Of a stretch of 64,000 bases of DNA, positions 1 to 11,276 are shown piece by piece. Position numbers and translations under genes: made by a program. Origin of the DNA: Rotaria macrura (Eukaryota; Rotifera; Eurotatoria; Philodinida; Philodinidae). The notes below the pieces were generated by a model, which was not told the DNA's origin, did not search any database, and saw only the letters and a list, made by a program, of their open reading frames with translations. The stretch lies in NCBI GenBank assembly GCA_900239685.1, contig OENT01000068.1, positions 1 to 64,000 on the forward strand, given 5' to 3'. Within the stretch, counting starts at the first letter, position 1. Each line of letters opens with the position of its first letter.

Positions 1-1826
1 CGCACCAGAAAGTGAGTGCTTTGTTTATAAAATACTTTCTTTTTTGAAATGCACCGAATGAGAAAAAAGGACAAGGAAAAACAGTCATAATGAAGAAATG
101 TTCAAATGATATCATAGAGAGAAAAAATGTGTACAAAGCGTAGAGAAAGAATTAGAAGTGTATCATAAAAAAAAGATCTGACAACGTATGAAATAACTTT
201 AAAAAGAAATTCATGTATTCACTATTATTACCATTGTTGTTTACCCTTTTCCAGATTGTACTTTCATCATGAATGTTGAATTTGGAGTCGATATGAATAA
301 TAATGATTTCGATCGAAAATGTCATTATGTGTTTCATGTTCGTTTCGTTGCTAAGCTATGCCATTTTTAACGCCAATTACTAATAATTCTTGCCTAGCTG
401 TCATATGAGTGTAATGAGTACTATATCAATGAAGAATAGTCTTCATTACCTTCAAGCCACACGTAAGATTTCTTGACATTTCATATCACGAATATCAAAT
501 GCATTTTAACAGATGTGACTGTGTACTGTATCAATATCAGTGTTATCATCAGATTCCTATTTTATAGGATAAAGACATTTTGACCTTCTTAAACAAATCG
601 AAATTTTATTTTCTCACGATCATGATACTTTTTACAAGGGAGCATTCTCAAGCAAAGAAGATAAACTGCTATCCTTAATAGTAGTCAGTGGAGAAAATTC
701 AGCATACGTGACTGGTTTTTTTGTTTGCGCTTTCATTGCATCTCTGAACTCTTCTTACATGATATATGCTCTCGATATTTTCGATCCTATTTAAAACTGA
801 TTATTTTCCTGTTATTTCTCTCTCTTTGCTATTCTTTTCTTCTGCATTTATTTTCTGCTGTTATGTTTCCTTATTACTAGTATGTATTCTTCCTTCTCGT
901 TTCTCTCATATACATATTCATTTACGTGTACGCATCTTTCTTCTTTTAAGGCTATTCCATTTTCTTTTCACAGCATTTTTTCTAGTTACTTCAAACTATT
1001 CATTGATATAGTAAGATAGATATGGGGAAGAGATGTGTAGAGAGATATGTGCGTGTTGGTGTTTGCAGGAAAGAAAAATGAAAGCAGAACGAATGAAAGA
1101 AGAATCGTAAACAACGGTTTGCTTGGTCTTCCTTTACTTCTTCCCATAAATTAAGTTTTTTGAAGATATAACCTAGGCAAATATTTATTGCAAATGAACA
1201 TATACAAATAAAGAATATTCGTTTGAAATACATTCAATCATGCCGTATTAAAAAATTCATGTCGCTTTATGATCGATTAAACGCTGTGATATATATTTCG
1301 AGAACATTAATCAGATGTTAAGAAACAAGAGAGTTGATGAAATAAACGTTTCCTCGGATACTATGATTCGATCGAGTTGTTCGAAAGCGAAACAACCTCT
1401 TCAAAAAATAATACTCCATGTTGCTCGAAATTTAGCATTTCTCTATTTATTATCATCGAATAACCATACTTAGTCTATTGCACTTGCATTAACTTAAGTA
1501 TCGGATAGAATAGCACAGAACACCATCCACCGACAAGGAAAAGAACAAGTGAAACGTTCTTCGGGCTTGATTGTGCGGACAGGCTACATCTATACCCTGA
1601 TTTGTGGGAACGAGTCCAGTGAATACGGAGATTTCTCTTTCCATGAGAGAAATATCCCTTGGGTTATGGGAAGAAACGAAGTATCGGTTAGAAAATAGAT
1701 GACATGACTCGATAAGAAAAAGCTTTTTTGGGAATATAAATTCTTTTTTGTGGTTGACGAGAAAAATATGTACTATCGAGTGCATGTATTTCGTTTGTAT
1801 TTATCCGAGCCGGTAACATACAACAG
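1..1826. other. No gene recognised (5' flank)
   Basis: AT-rich sequence with only short open frames that show no family resemblance or coding character. A small perfect stem (8 bp, ATTTCTCT with AGAGAAAT, loop of 7) sits near 1631-1653, about 175 bp upstream of the first gene. I see no other structure worth naming. Confidence 0.6.
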
Positions 1827-3941
1827 ATGCATCCTCAACTCTACATTACTTTCATTTTCTACACGATTTTCCAAAATTTTATCTGCACAGAAGGTTGTTC
1901 TCAAACAGAAGTACCACGTTCGATTCTCACTTCTATATGCTACTTGAATGAGGAAGTACTTGTTTATGAACAGGAACAAACTGGATCCCGCCTATCCGTA
2001 ACGCCTTTACCTATACTTCATCTGAATGAAACAAGTCTCTTTTATAATCCGTTCGTCGAAAGCAGTCAGCTTCGTCTAACATTAATATTGTACACAAACG
2101 AGTTGCGTACAAGAATTTTAAAACATCTAGCAAGTACACATAATCGATGTATTCCCGATAAAGAAATATGTAACATAGAAATGGTACCAATCGCACGTTT
2201 TCGCATTCTATGGAAGCGAACAAATGATTTCACATCGAACTATCAGTTAGACACAACTTGGAAGTCGGGTACAACACTTCTAGATAAAGTTGACGTGCAT
2301 ATTACATGCTCAACGAATGAGACATGCTGTAACTTAAGGAATCATGTTTTGAGAACACCAGCAGTATTAGATGGTTTACACTTCGAATATAGTACACAGA
2401 CTGACACACAAACACGTAAAGTAGTTACAATTACCGGAAAGCACGTTTCGATGACACCAATATATTCAGAATTGAAGCAATTATCAGCATCGAATGGTAG
2501 CGAGAGTATCCGTTATGTACTTATCACCGATGTGCATCGCCTTATAAATGAAATATTGAGCAACATGGAACGAGAAGAAATATCTGACTTTGATTATATG
2601 GCACCCGACGATCGAGAAGCAATAAAAGAATCGTTGAGACAAAATTTTACATCCGATTTTGAAGTAGTCGACGATGATTCGAAGCAACATTGGAATTCAA
2701 TCTTTTGGAATTCCGATAATATACGTCCAGATCGGATTGTCACTTTATTAAATGACGAACTGAGACGGTTGCACGAGAAAACGATCCTTTCAAACGAAAA
2801 AAGTAGATCGAGTGAAGACCGATTGAATCGAGAGCACAGTGTTTATCAACGTGTTCGCGGCAGTCATGATAATTCACGAAGATATTCGAACGATGATCGA
2901 AGCAGTTTGTATGTAGACGATGATACCACTGATAATAGAATCAATTCTTCGACCAGTGGTAGAAACATCATTAGTGATAACGGCTTCGAAAGCCCTGCTG
3001 ATTCATTAAACAGCAAATCAAGTTCAAAGGTGGATACTCGGCTTAGCTCTCGTTCAAATTATGGTATTCACCTATGGTGCGATGCAATGAGTAAAGGTGC
3101 AGATCGTTCTCATCATTCAGTTGACTCGTGGAGAAAACAAGGAAGTATTGATGATGATTTATCATTGTATGACGAGAACGCCTGGCGACATGCAGCATAT
3201 TACCATGGAAGAGTCGACAAAAATCTTCAGTCCTTACAAGAATTAATGCGTAAAACTTTCGACTTCTATACACGCAATCGGCACTTCATCGAGTTCACCG
3301 GTGAAAAATTCGTTGTCAAACCTTTAAAAGCTTACAAAATAAGTTTAGATTCATTTGAAAGAAATTCAACATTGATAATAAAAACTATCGTCGTATACCA
3401 TTCGAATTCAACATGTGTGATACCGATTCGAATTCTATCATCGTCATCAGATTTCACATTAGCTGCAGTTCCAGCTGCCGAAAAATTTGGAAGTATTTTT
3501 AAATTGAAAACTGGTAAACTACGCAGAAAAACAATTTCGAACACTCAATACTCGCCGACATCTAGTATGAATGCGTCAGAGACAACGATTGAAACTAATA
3601 GTACAGACCTAAGTTACTACTTAAAGCAGCTGTTTGCGGATATGAAGTCAGCGAACACAGCAATTCAAAATAATATTGAAAGTCTGAAATCTGAAATGAA
3701 GAAACAGCAAGGTGAATTTAAATCATCTGTTAAATCAATTAAGAGTGATATTAAATCTCTACAAAATGAAATAAAGAAGCACGATAAAGAATTTCGTTCA
3801 TCGGAAAATTCAATAAACAGTGCTGTAGAAAATTTCAAGAACGCAATAAAGAAACAGAATACGGAATTCAAATCATTGATAACATCCGGCATTGGTAAAG
3901 TACGCTTTCCTTTAAAAGCACATGAACGTAAGTTCAAATGA
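1827..3941 (+). CDS. Unrecognised secreted protein with C-terminal coiled-coil repeats
   Basis: One uninterrupted frame of 704 codons. The first ~20 residues form a hydrophobic signal peptide (MHPQLYITFIFYTIFQNFIC). Residues ~21-270 hold scattered cysteines (including a TCCNL run) and several N-glycosylation sites, so an extracellular or luminal place is likely. Residues ~270-470 are acidic, Ser/Arg/Asp-rich and low in hydrophobics, probably a disordered linker. A second folded-looking part lies at ~480-580. Residues 617-691 are three 25-residue repeats (xxSLxxEIKKxxxEFxSS) that should form a coiled coil. I do not recognise the family. The start is chosen because ATG precedes the signal peptide; CAG directly precedes it, so a 5' splice is possible. 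A strong donor (C|GTAAGT) at 3927/3928 could splice to an acceptor at 4034, giving a 15-codon last exon that ends at 4078 instead of the TGA at 3939-3941. Confidence 0.7.
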   Translation: MHPQLYITFIFYTIFQNFICTEGCSQTEVPRSILTSICYLNEEVLVYEQEQTGSRLSVTPLPILHLNETSLFYNPFVESSQLRLTLILYTNELRTRILKHLASTHNRCIPDKEICNIEMVPIARFRILWKRTNDFTSNYQLDTTWKSGTTLLDKVDVHITCSTNETCCNLRNHVLRTPAVLDGLHFEYSTQTDTQTRKVVTITGKHVSMTPIYSELKQLSASNGSESIRYVLITDVHRLINEILSNMEREEISDFDYMAPDDREAIKESLRQNFTSDFEVVDDDSKQHWNSIFWNSDNIRPDRIVTLLNDELRRLHEKTILSNEKSRSSEDRLNREHSVYQRVRGSHDNSRRYSNDDRSSLYVDDDTTDNRINSSTSGRNIISDNGFESPADSLNSKSSSKVDTRLSSRSNYGIHLWCDAMSKGADRSHHSVDSWRKQGSIDDDLSLYDENAWRHAAYYHGRVDKNLQSLQELMRKTFDFYTRNRHFIEFTGEKFVVKPLKAYKISLDSFERNSTLIIKTIVVYHSNSTCVIPIRILSSSSDFTLAAVPAAEKFGSIFKLKTGKLRRKTISNTQYSPTSSMNASETTIETNSTDLSYYLKQLFADMKSANTAIQNNIESLKSEMKKQQGEFKSSVKSIKSDIKSLQNEIKKHDKEFRSSENSINSAVENFKNAIKKQNTEFKSLITSGIGKVRFPLKAHERKFK
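3675..3899 (+). repeat. Three in-frame 75-bp repeats encoding 25-residue coiled-coil units
   Basis: Units at 3675-3749, 3750-3824 and 3825-3899 encode 25 residues each with aligned IKK, EF and SL/NF positions. The DNA copies have diverged but the protein pattern is kept. A period of 25 equals 7+7+11, so the coil would contain hendecad stutters rather than pure heptads. Confidence 0.7.
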
Positions 3942-6900
3942 AACCTTTTCAATCTTTTGACGAAGACAAAATCATAGACATGTTGAAGAATCGGTTTGAG
4001 TGTGTTATACCCACCGAAATTTCTATTAGCATAGTCTGCATTCGCCCTTCTTTCCGGGATAGATCGAGAGTTCGGTAGTGAGTGAATAGATTGATATAAT
4101 TTAGTTCAATGGACTGAATTTAACCGAGATTTAGAAGAAAATGAATTATGCATTAAATATCCCAATCGAATACACGAAGACAAGTAGGTCGGAGAATCCA
4201 AACATGTTCATTAAAGAAACTTGTGGAGAATCTGTATGATTATGTCAAAAAAGGAACATGGAGAGTTTTAACTTACATGCCAATCAATTTTATGACTATG
4301 TTTCCAAATGATTCATTGGAATAAAAGGACGATTGTGAAGTATTGATGCCGTACATGCGTTTTTCTTGAGGTTTTTATTTATCACCCATAATTGTAGTTG
4401 AATGCATCAATGTTAATCTTCAAGTAGATTGTTTTTGTTACTTTTGTGACGTTCATGATATTTTCAGTCGAAAGTCCAGTTTAGTATGGAAGATCATCGT
4501 ACCATGATGACTAATTAAGGTGAAACCTTTCATAGCAATGCTTGAAAAAAGCAAAAGTGTCCTCGATTGAGATTTATCAAACCCGAATACGAGTTCGAAT
4601 TTCAGTGCGAAACTCTAGAAGATTTGGTTTTGTTTGAACCCAATATAGTATACAGAAACTCGATTTGAGCTCTAGCATTTGTATTCCAAGTGGGTCAAAC
4701 TCGTGCTGGGCTCGATTTCGAAGAGACGAGTTTTAATCGAGTTCGAAGGAGTTCAGATACCAACGGTTCCAATCGACTTTAGCATTATTACATTCAAATG
4801 GTTTGGATTTGGCTCATGTCAAATGTTAGGACGTGAACACTAGTACGTTAAGTTGTATTCGTCGTTTGAAGTTATCTTTTGTAGAAAATTACAAAGAATG
4901 TTCATCCAGTTCTTGTTTTCCGAGAAGTATTAGATGAAAAATGACGGGTTTTTTCCTCGACCGACGCGAAATTACATGGTAGGAAAATTTCATCTCTGTT
5001 TTCCTCCTTGTATGAATAATTCTTAGACTAAAGTTGGGAACGAATGGCAAATTAACATCTGGTGTTTTGTATTTCAATTGTCGGACAGATGATCAATGAT
5101 TGGGTATTGTCACCTTTCACACGAGCAGAATCAAGATTTAAATACGTTTCTAAACAAAGGTGATCGATTGTTAGAATTCAGGATTAGCATTAACATTTTT
5201 ATCGGCTGACTTTGAACTTAGATAAAGTAGAAATAAAAAATTAAGTGAAATAAACTGAAATATCAAGTAATGGACGGTTGTAATTCAGACTGATTGTGAT
5301 GTTAAATGTATATGTTGCTACTGAAATCGTGTATTCAATCAACAACCATGTTAAATTCTTAAATTATCTTTTTTAATACAAACGCTGTAAAAGTTTGGTA
5401 ATGCTCGTTTGAAGTGAGAAAAACCTCCACCATTGTTCATCTGTATATCGATGAAATACAATAATCTATGATTCGATTCATCTTTTGTTTCAAAATTTCG
5501 TCAAAATTTCACGGTGCACTCTCAAGGAACATTCCTAGATATTACTAATTTAGTAAAGAGAGTTTGAAGTAGACTCTTACGAATAGTTCAGCAAGTTGGC
5601 CTGAATCAAATTTCGGAAAATCACGATTATCATAGATTATAATCATCTATGTTTCCCATCAATGCAAGCTTTTGTTTAAAGTTACGAAAATGGATTCGTC
5701 ATTATTATACGAAGAAAATGAACATTCGTACACTATACATGATTCATTCAAAGATACATGTTATGCCTTCATAAAAACTTGGATAAATACTGAAAAATGA
5801 AAACAGGTTTTCATATCAAGATTTATAACTTTGTATAGGAACGAAATCATCTTCAAAAACAGGAAGGATTCCTCTGAAACATGGATGAAGTAAGGCAATA
5901 GACAGCATTCTAAAAAGTCCTGTATACTTTGATTTCATAAGTAATTTTCAATTGGATAGCATATTAAAACAAGACATTAAAAGTCGGTTCTAAGCTAGGG
6001 TGAATTCTCTAAAATCCACGCCTGTTATTCAATGAAAAGAATTTTCTAGCTTACATCTCGACCGATCTTCCACACTTCTTTCGTTATTTCAAGGAAAATC
6101 ATATTCGACTGAAAACAACCTTATCCGTAATTTTCTGAACGTCTTCTTTTGACGTTGGACTTCCTATTCCTGTAAAGAGAATTTGCGATCGTTCTTGCAT
6201 ATCGCTTTACATCATCAATATACGTCTAAGGGTCTAATTTTGTCATTTGTGCACGAAAGTCATCAAATCCAGAGATTTTCGTTGAACGTTGTGATATGGT
6301 TCCACCCAAAAGAAAACTTATGTTCATGCATTTTCTGCTTTGGAAAAGTAACTTGTAAAGTAATGACATGAACTTCAATCAGAATTGTGTATGACAACTC
6401 AAATGCTTTTTTCTATCACATCTATCTGCACTGGTGCTAGCTGGTATGCGTAATTTTCGAGAGAAACATTTTAGCAAGTACTTGAACGCTCTCCAACAAA
6501 AATGAATTCTCATAGGTCAGATCAGTGAAGCAGAACCTCATGCATAGAATATCTAAATTTGTTTAAAAACAGCTCTTCTCACATATTTATTACGGATTAG
6601 TCATATGGATTGGATTCAACTGTAATTGCCGTACTACACGTATGAGATTCGAAGCTGATTTTCCATGTATTTATCTGTGAAAAATCTACTTTTTCACAAA
6701 TAAATATCATGTTTTCCTAACAAAAAGGACTTTTTCATAAAAAAACATTTCTTCTGAAAAATTTGACTTTCTTTTTTTCATAAGATACTCTCCTCTGTTG
6801 AGGGAATAAAGTAGAGGTAGAGTTACCTTAACTGTAAGTTATATTTGAAAAATTCCTATTTTTTACGAGTTCTTTTCCGAAGTCTCTTTTGATTGATTTT

Positions 6901-7970
6901 TCACTATTGAAGTATACTGCTCAGTCATACCTACTTTGAACTTTTCCATTTCTGAAACACAGTATATCGATATAAAAAAAAATAACTTCATTTGAAAAAC
7001 TTGAAATCGTAATTTCGTTCAAACTTTATACTCGCTAAATTTAAAGCTTATTCCTGTCATTCGACCGCATGATATTAAAGGCGGAAATCCGTTTTAGAGA
7101 AAATTTTCATGATTGGAATTTTTATTTATTGAAGTGATCCCTTCACACCATTTTGATTGCTCACCATTTTTTTATCAGTTCTACTGAAAAAATAAAATTC
7201 GAATTGGTACAATAACTGAAACCCAATTTGCTTTTATTTCAACGGTTCTTCGGATAGGTCTCTACCTTACTCTATCCCATTTCAGTAGAGGCGATATTGT
7301 TCTTGTCCAACAAAATATTGTAGAGATTTTTCATCAAATAATTCGTCGTATAGTCATTGCAAAGTTTTAATTGTAAAGCCCTCTTTGCTTATCATTCAAT
7401 TAGTCTTTACGTTCCTCACAACGCAAAGCGTCAAAGGAGATTCTATGGTAGCACTACGTTTCTCTGGAAGTTTCTCTCTTTTTGCTCTATTTCAATAAAA
7501 CGAAAATTTTCTTTTCTTGAACAGCATTTACAACTTTAATTAATTGTCTCCATCCCATACTTAAATATTCGCTAGAAAAACTTACTTGTAGTTTCTGACA
7601 GTTTATAACCGTCATTCTTTGTTACTGTTATCGATTAAATCCTTGAATGTTGCTTTTTAAACCTCAAAGGATAAAACTACTCTATACATTCTTACTTATG
7701 AAAATGATGTCGTAGATTTTTAAATAGCTTTTAGTCGTGCTCTACCCTCGATTCAAACAAAAGAAATAAATATGCATATTACCATCATAAAAACTATGAA
7801 ATCTTCTGCAAGTTTCTTTTCTCATTGCTGTCAACCAGTCCTCCATGGCGAAATCAATAGGAAAATTTTCGCTTCTCGGTTTTGAGACAGAAACTATAAC
7901 ATACATTACGTATTGATCCGCTTATTCTACCTAAATCGAAACAAAAGTGTCACAGGAATCTTACTATTAG
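3942..7970. other. No gene recognised; possible 3' exon and a TCGA-word patch
   Basis: About 4 kb without convincing coding sequence. Positions 4035-4078 could be a short last exon of the upstream gene. Around 4580-4760 words such as ACTCGA, TTCGAA and CGAGTT recur in both orientations, which looks like a decayed palindromic repeat. The undetected first exon of the NHL gene should lie near the right end of this interval. Confidence 0.5.
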
Positions 7971-8924
7971 CTCTTTTTCACTATTCTTCTTTTTTCTCTA
8001 TTTGCAGTCATTATAGCCAATATTTCTGTCGATGCGCAGTGGTCACAGAATGGAACGATAGTTGCTGGACGCGACCAATATGGGAAAGATGTTGACGCGC
8101 TTTGGGCACCTCAAGGCTTCGCCATCGATCACGAAGATAAAACGATAGTTATTGCCGATCACAATAATAATCGTGTCGTGCAATGGAAGGCTGGTGATAC
8201 AAGTGGAGAACTCATAGCCGGTGGGTGTCCTCCAGGATATTTATATGAAAGATTAGAGGGTCCCAGTGATGTGCTGATTGACAAGGAAACTGCCAGTCTT
8301 ATTATTTGTGACAAAAAAAACCTGCAAGTCCTTCAGTGGTCTCGGACACCCGCGAGGCAAGGTCGTGTTCTCATCGACAATATCGGCTGCTGTGGACTAT
8401 TTATGGATGCTCAAAGATATCTTTACGTCTCGAACTGGATAAACAATGAAGTAAGACGATATCAATTAGGAGGAGACATGGAAAATGGCACTATTGTCGC
8501 TGGTGGAAATGATTATGGCTCTAGTCTAAATCAACTGAGCTGGCCATGTTTCATCTTTGTTGATCGACAACAGACGGTCTACGTGTCGGATACTGGGAAT
8601 CATCGTGTCATGAAATGGAATAAGAATGCAACAGAAGGTATTGTGGTTGCTGGAGGTCAAGGAGAAGGGCGTTCTTTATCACAATTATCGGATCCTGGAG
8701 GACTTTTCGTCGACACTTTGGGAACTGTCTATGTTGTAGAAAAGAAAAACAAACGTGTAACGCGTTGGCCTCAAGCAGCCAAAGAAGGCACTGTCATTCT
8801 GGGCAAAGATGTTCCGTTGTCTGGTCCCATTGGTTTGTCTTTTGATCGTGAAAACAACATATATGTCTCTCAAGGTTATCCTTCAGCCGAAGAGAATTGT
8901 ATTCACCGCTTTTCTATTCAATAA
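7971..8924 (+). CDS. Secreted NHL-repeat beta-propeller protein (first exon not found)
   Basis: The frame from 7971 reads a hydrophobic signal-like core (LFFTILLFSLFAVIIANISV, then DAQ), followed by about 270 residues of NHL repeats to a TAA at 8924. At least five repeat units show the family pattern: P.GF.ID, then a strand such as VYVSDTGNHRVMKW, then a VAGG turn (VAGGNDYG, VAGGQGEG). These fold as blades of a beta-propeller, and family members bind proteins, glycans or RNA. No ATG precedes the hydrophobic core; an in-frame TAG ends at 7970 inside a good acceptor (ttactattag). I therefore infer a short upstream exon carrying the start codon. An alternative acceptor at 8007 would cut away the hydrophobic core and fits less well. 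Single-propeller NHL proteins like this are numerous in bdelloid genomes; the ligand is unknown. Confidence 0.75.
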   Translation, partial: LFFTILLFSLFAVIIANISVDAQWSQNGTIVAGRDQYGKDVDALWAPQGFAIDHEDKTIVIADHNNNRVVQWKAGDTSGELIAGGCPPGYLYERLEGPSDVLIDKETASLIICDKKNLQVLQWSRTPARQGRVLIDNIGCCGLFMDAQRYLYVSNWINNEVRRYQLGGDMENGTIVAGGNDYGSSLNQLSWPCFIFVDRQQTVYVSDTGNHRVMKWNKNATEGIVVAGGQGEGRSLSQLSDPGGLFVDTLGTVYVVEKKNKRVTRWPQAAKEGTVILGKDVPLSGPIGLSFDRENNIYVSQGYPSAEENCIHRFSIQ

Positions 8925-10929
8925 AATTAAACCACAAGCAAAAGTGTAGATTTTCCAATTTGAGAATTGTAGTCACTAAGAAAACTTCTATTATATGTTT
9001 AACCAGCTGCATATATATGAACATAAATAAATGCAGATATAGATCAGTTTCATGTTTCTTTAATTTTGAAGGAATAGAAGAAGACTATTGAAGAAACAAC
9101 CAATATTTTGATTACGAAGAAAAATCCTGCATGGAATGAAAAATTGAATTTTAGTTTTCATGTGAGTTGAATGCTAGAAAGCGTGCATGCATCATAAGAG
9201 AGAGCATGTTAGTGTTTATCTCTATACTATCAATGGCGCACTTGGTTTCTCATATTCATCTACCTTCGACTATAATCTTTAATAAATCACTATTTTGCAA
9301 ATAAAATTCCCAAAAATAGTCGGGTCTACCTGTATGTGCATGTATTAGTTTGGGATGATAGTATCCTTGATCTCTTGCTCACTCACACACGTGCACGAAT
9401 AAAAATATCCCACGCACGCACGCACGAAAATGTAATAGATAATAAAACTGTGATTTAGTTTATTATTCTGTAATGATTTGACTTCTATGTGGAATGCTGG
9501 GTCTGGGTAAATTTCTTATTTTTATCCAAACCTACTCTGCTCCAAAGCATGCAGTTATAAAAATAAATTGTGAGAAATGAATGTAAGTAATCAGGTTTGA
9601 ATATTAAAATCTGATCATTTTCCCTGGCATGGAAAGACAATTTTATGTCATCTGTTTAAAAATAAATTAGCTTTGCCGCATCAAAAGTGAAATCTTGATG
9701 CAAAGGGAAAGGAAATGCTTATTAATATGCTTCCAATAAGGATTAGTTTTTTTGACCAGTTTCGATGTTCGGACGAGTTGTATTCTATTTGTTGTAAACT
9801 TTAGAATAGACGTCCTAGTTGGGAAACGGGTTGACATGAAAATTAGTAACTAGTTATGAATTTGGATTAGTTTTTATGATTTTGAGTCTTCGTCAAAACT
9901 CTGAAGAAAATGAACAACAAACATATTTCATCACCACTAAGGAGGGTCATCTGATGTGAAATATGCTTGTGTGTGCGTCAGGATCAAAAAGACTACCATT
10001 AACTGAAAGTTCAGTCCCTTAATATATTTTAAAAAGGTATGTTGGAAGCTGCATTTCAATCAATAAACACGAATTAGAAATCAGATTTTAAAAATTTTGA
10101 ATTTTAATTAATTGTTTATGTGAAGTGAAGGATATTTTGAGAAACTAACGATATTTTATTAAACCTAACCCATGATAATCGAGGTTGGGAATTCTAAATC
10201 TGCTGTTAGTTGTTGAAATTCCTTTGATTCCATTTGATATGTCTACTGTTAGTTATGTATGTATTGTTTGCATAGTTGCATCTCATCAAACGTCAAAAAT
10301 CAGATTCTGTTGCTTATAGACCTTCTTGGATGCCGATCTCTCAAAACGTTTCATCGTAGTAAATGGGATCGTAAATTACAAGTTCTTTATGTGGATTTAC
10401 GAGTTTTAAATTATTTTTTTATTCGGCAGGGGAAGAGTCTAAGGAAGAAATAAAGATTTCTTATAAAGTATAGTAATGGAACGAGTCATCCGTTAAACTT
10501 ACAATGGAATGAGAAGCAGTGATAAATAGTCTTCCAACTGAGAAGTTTGATTGCTGAAACGGTAAATATTTCAGGCGAAGCTAAACCAAGCACTTGCACA
10601 TTTGTTAACGCAAGAAGAGGAAATAAAATTAAGTTTGATTTTTAACTTTATGGTGAAAAAATAGTACTTAGCGTCATCATTAGCTTCAAGATTCAGTAGG
10701 GTGATGAAAAAAATGATAGAATGCATGAATATTACTATATTTGTATTATTAATTGTGATAAACCTGCCCAAGTGTAAAGATATTCAATATGGATTTCAAC
10801 TCTAGTTAAATATGTCCTTTGAATTGCAATACAGTTATCAGCTGAATAATATGAATATAATTATATAAGAAAACATGATGAGATGTGAGTAAAAGATAAT
10901 ATCCATTTGTCAATCGATTAAACATAAGT
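8925..10929. other. No gene recognised
   Basis: AT-rich spacer. A short CACG-type simple repeat (cacgcacgcacgcacg) lies near 9411-9427. Nothing else is supported. Confidence 0.6.
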
Positions 10930-11200
10930 CATGTGGATGTAAGTATGGGCGCGTTTGTAGGTGTGCATGATGATAGTGGTGTGCGTGTGAATTTTAGCGG
11001 GGATGGTAGTATGTGTGTGCGTATGGGTCGTTGGGTTTTGATAGAAGGCTGCAATTCATTTGTGACGCAGGCATCAACGTAAACGCTCCCTCCACCGCAC
11101 ATCTGCATCCCCTGCCACATGAACTCCCGGCTCCACTTTCCAAACGAAAGCCTGCACTCATACACATACTACCACACTAACAACCAATCCAAACCCACAC
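10930..11200 (-). repeat. GC-richer dispersed repeat, copy 1 (minus orientation)
   Basis: Read on the minus strand this matches the plus-strand segment at about 17700-17950. Shared words include GTGGCAGGGG, a GCAGCC/CCAGCC block and ATCAAAACCCAAC, in the same order and with similar spacing over roughly 200 bp. It is visibly richer in G+C than its surroundings. The conceptual peptides of both copies share a QPxIKTQ-like word, but I see no real protein-coding constraint. The copies are well diverged, so the insertion is not recent. The edges are approximate and I found no target-site duplication. The element class is unknown. Confidence 0.55.
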
Positions 11201-11276
11201 CATCATCGCTTTTGAAAATTTATAACCACAACGATAGTGCTCATAAGTTTTTTTTCTATTTATTTTCTAATCAAAA

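Noticed and set aside
1489-1785. Minus-strand 98-codon frame upstream of the first gene
   Set aside because: It lies antisense in the 5' flank, has no recognisable motif and no exon structure.
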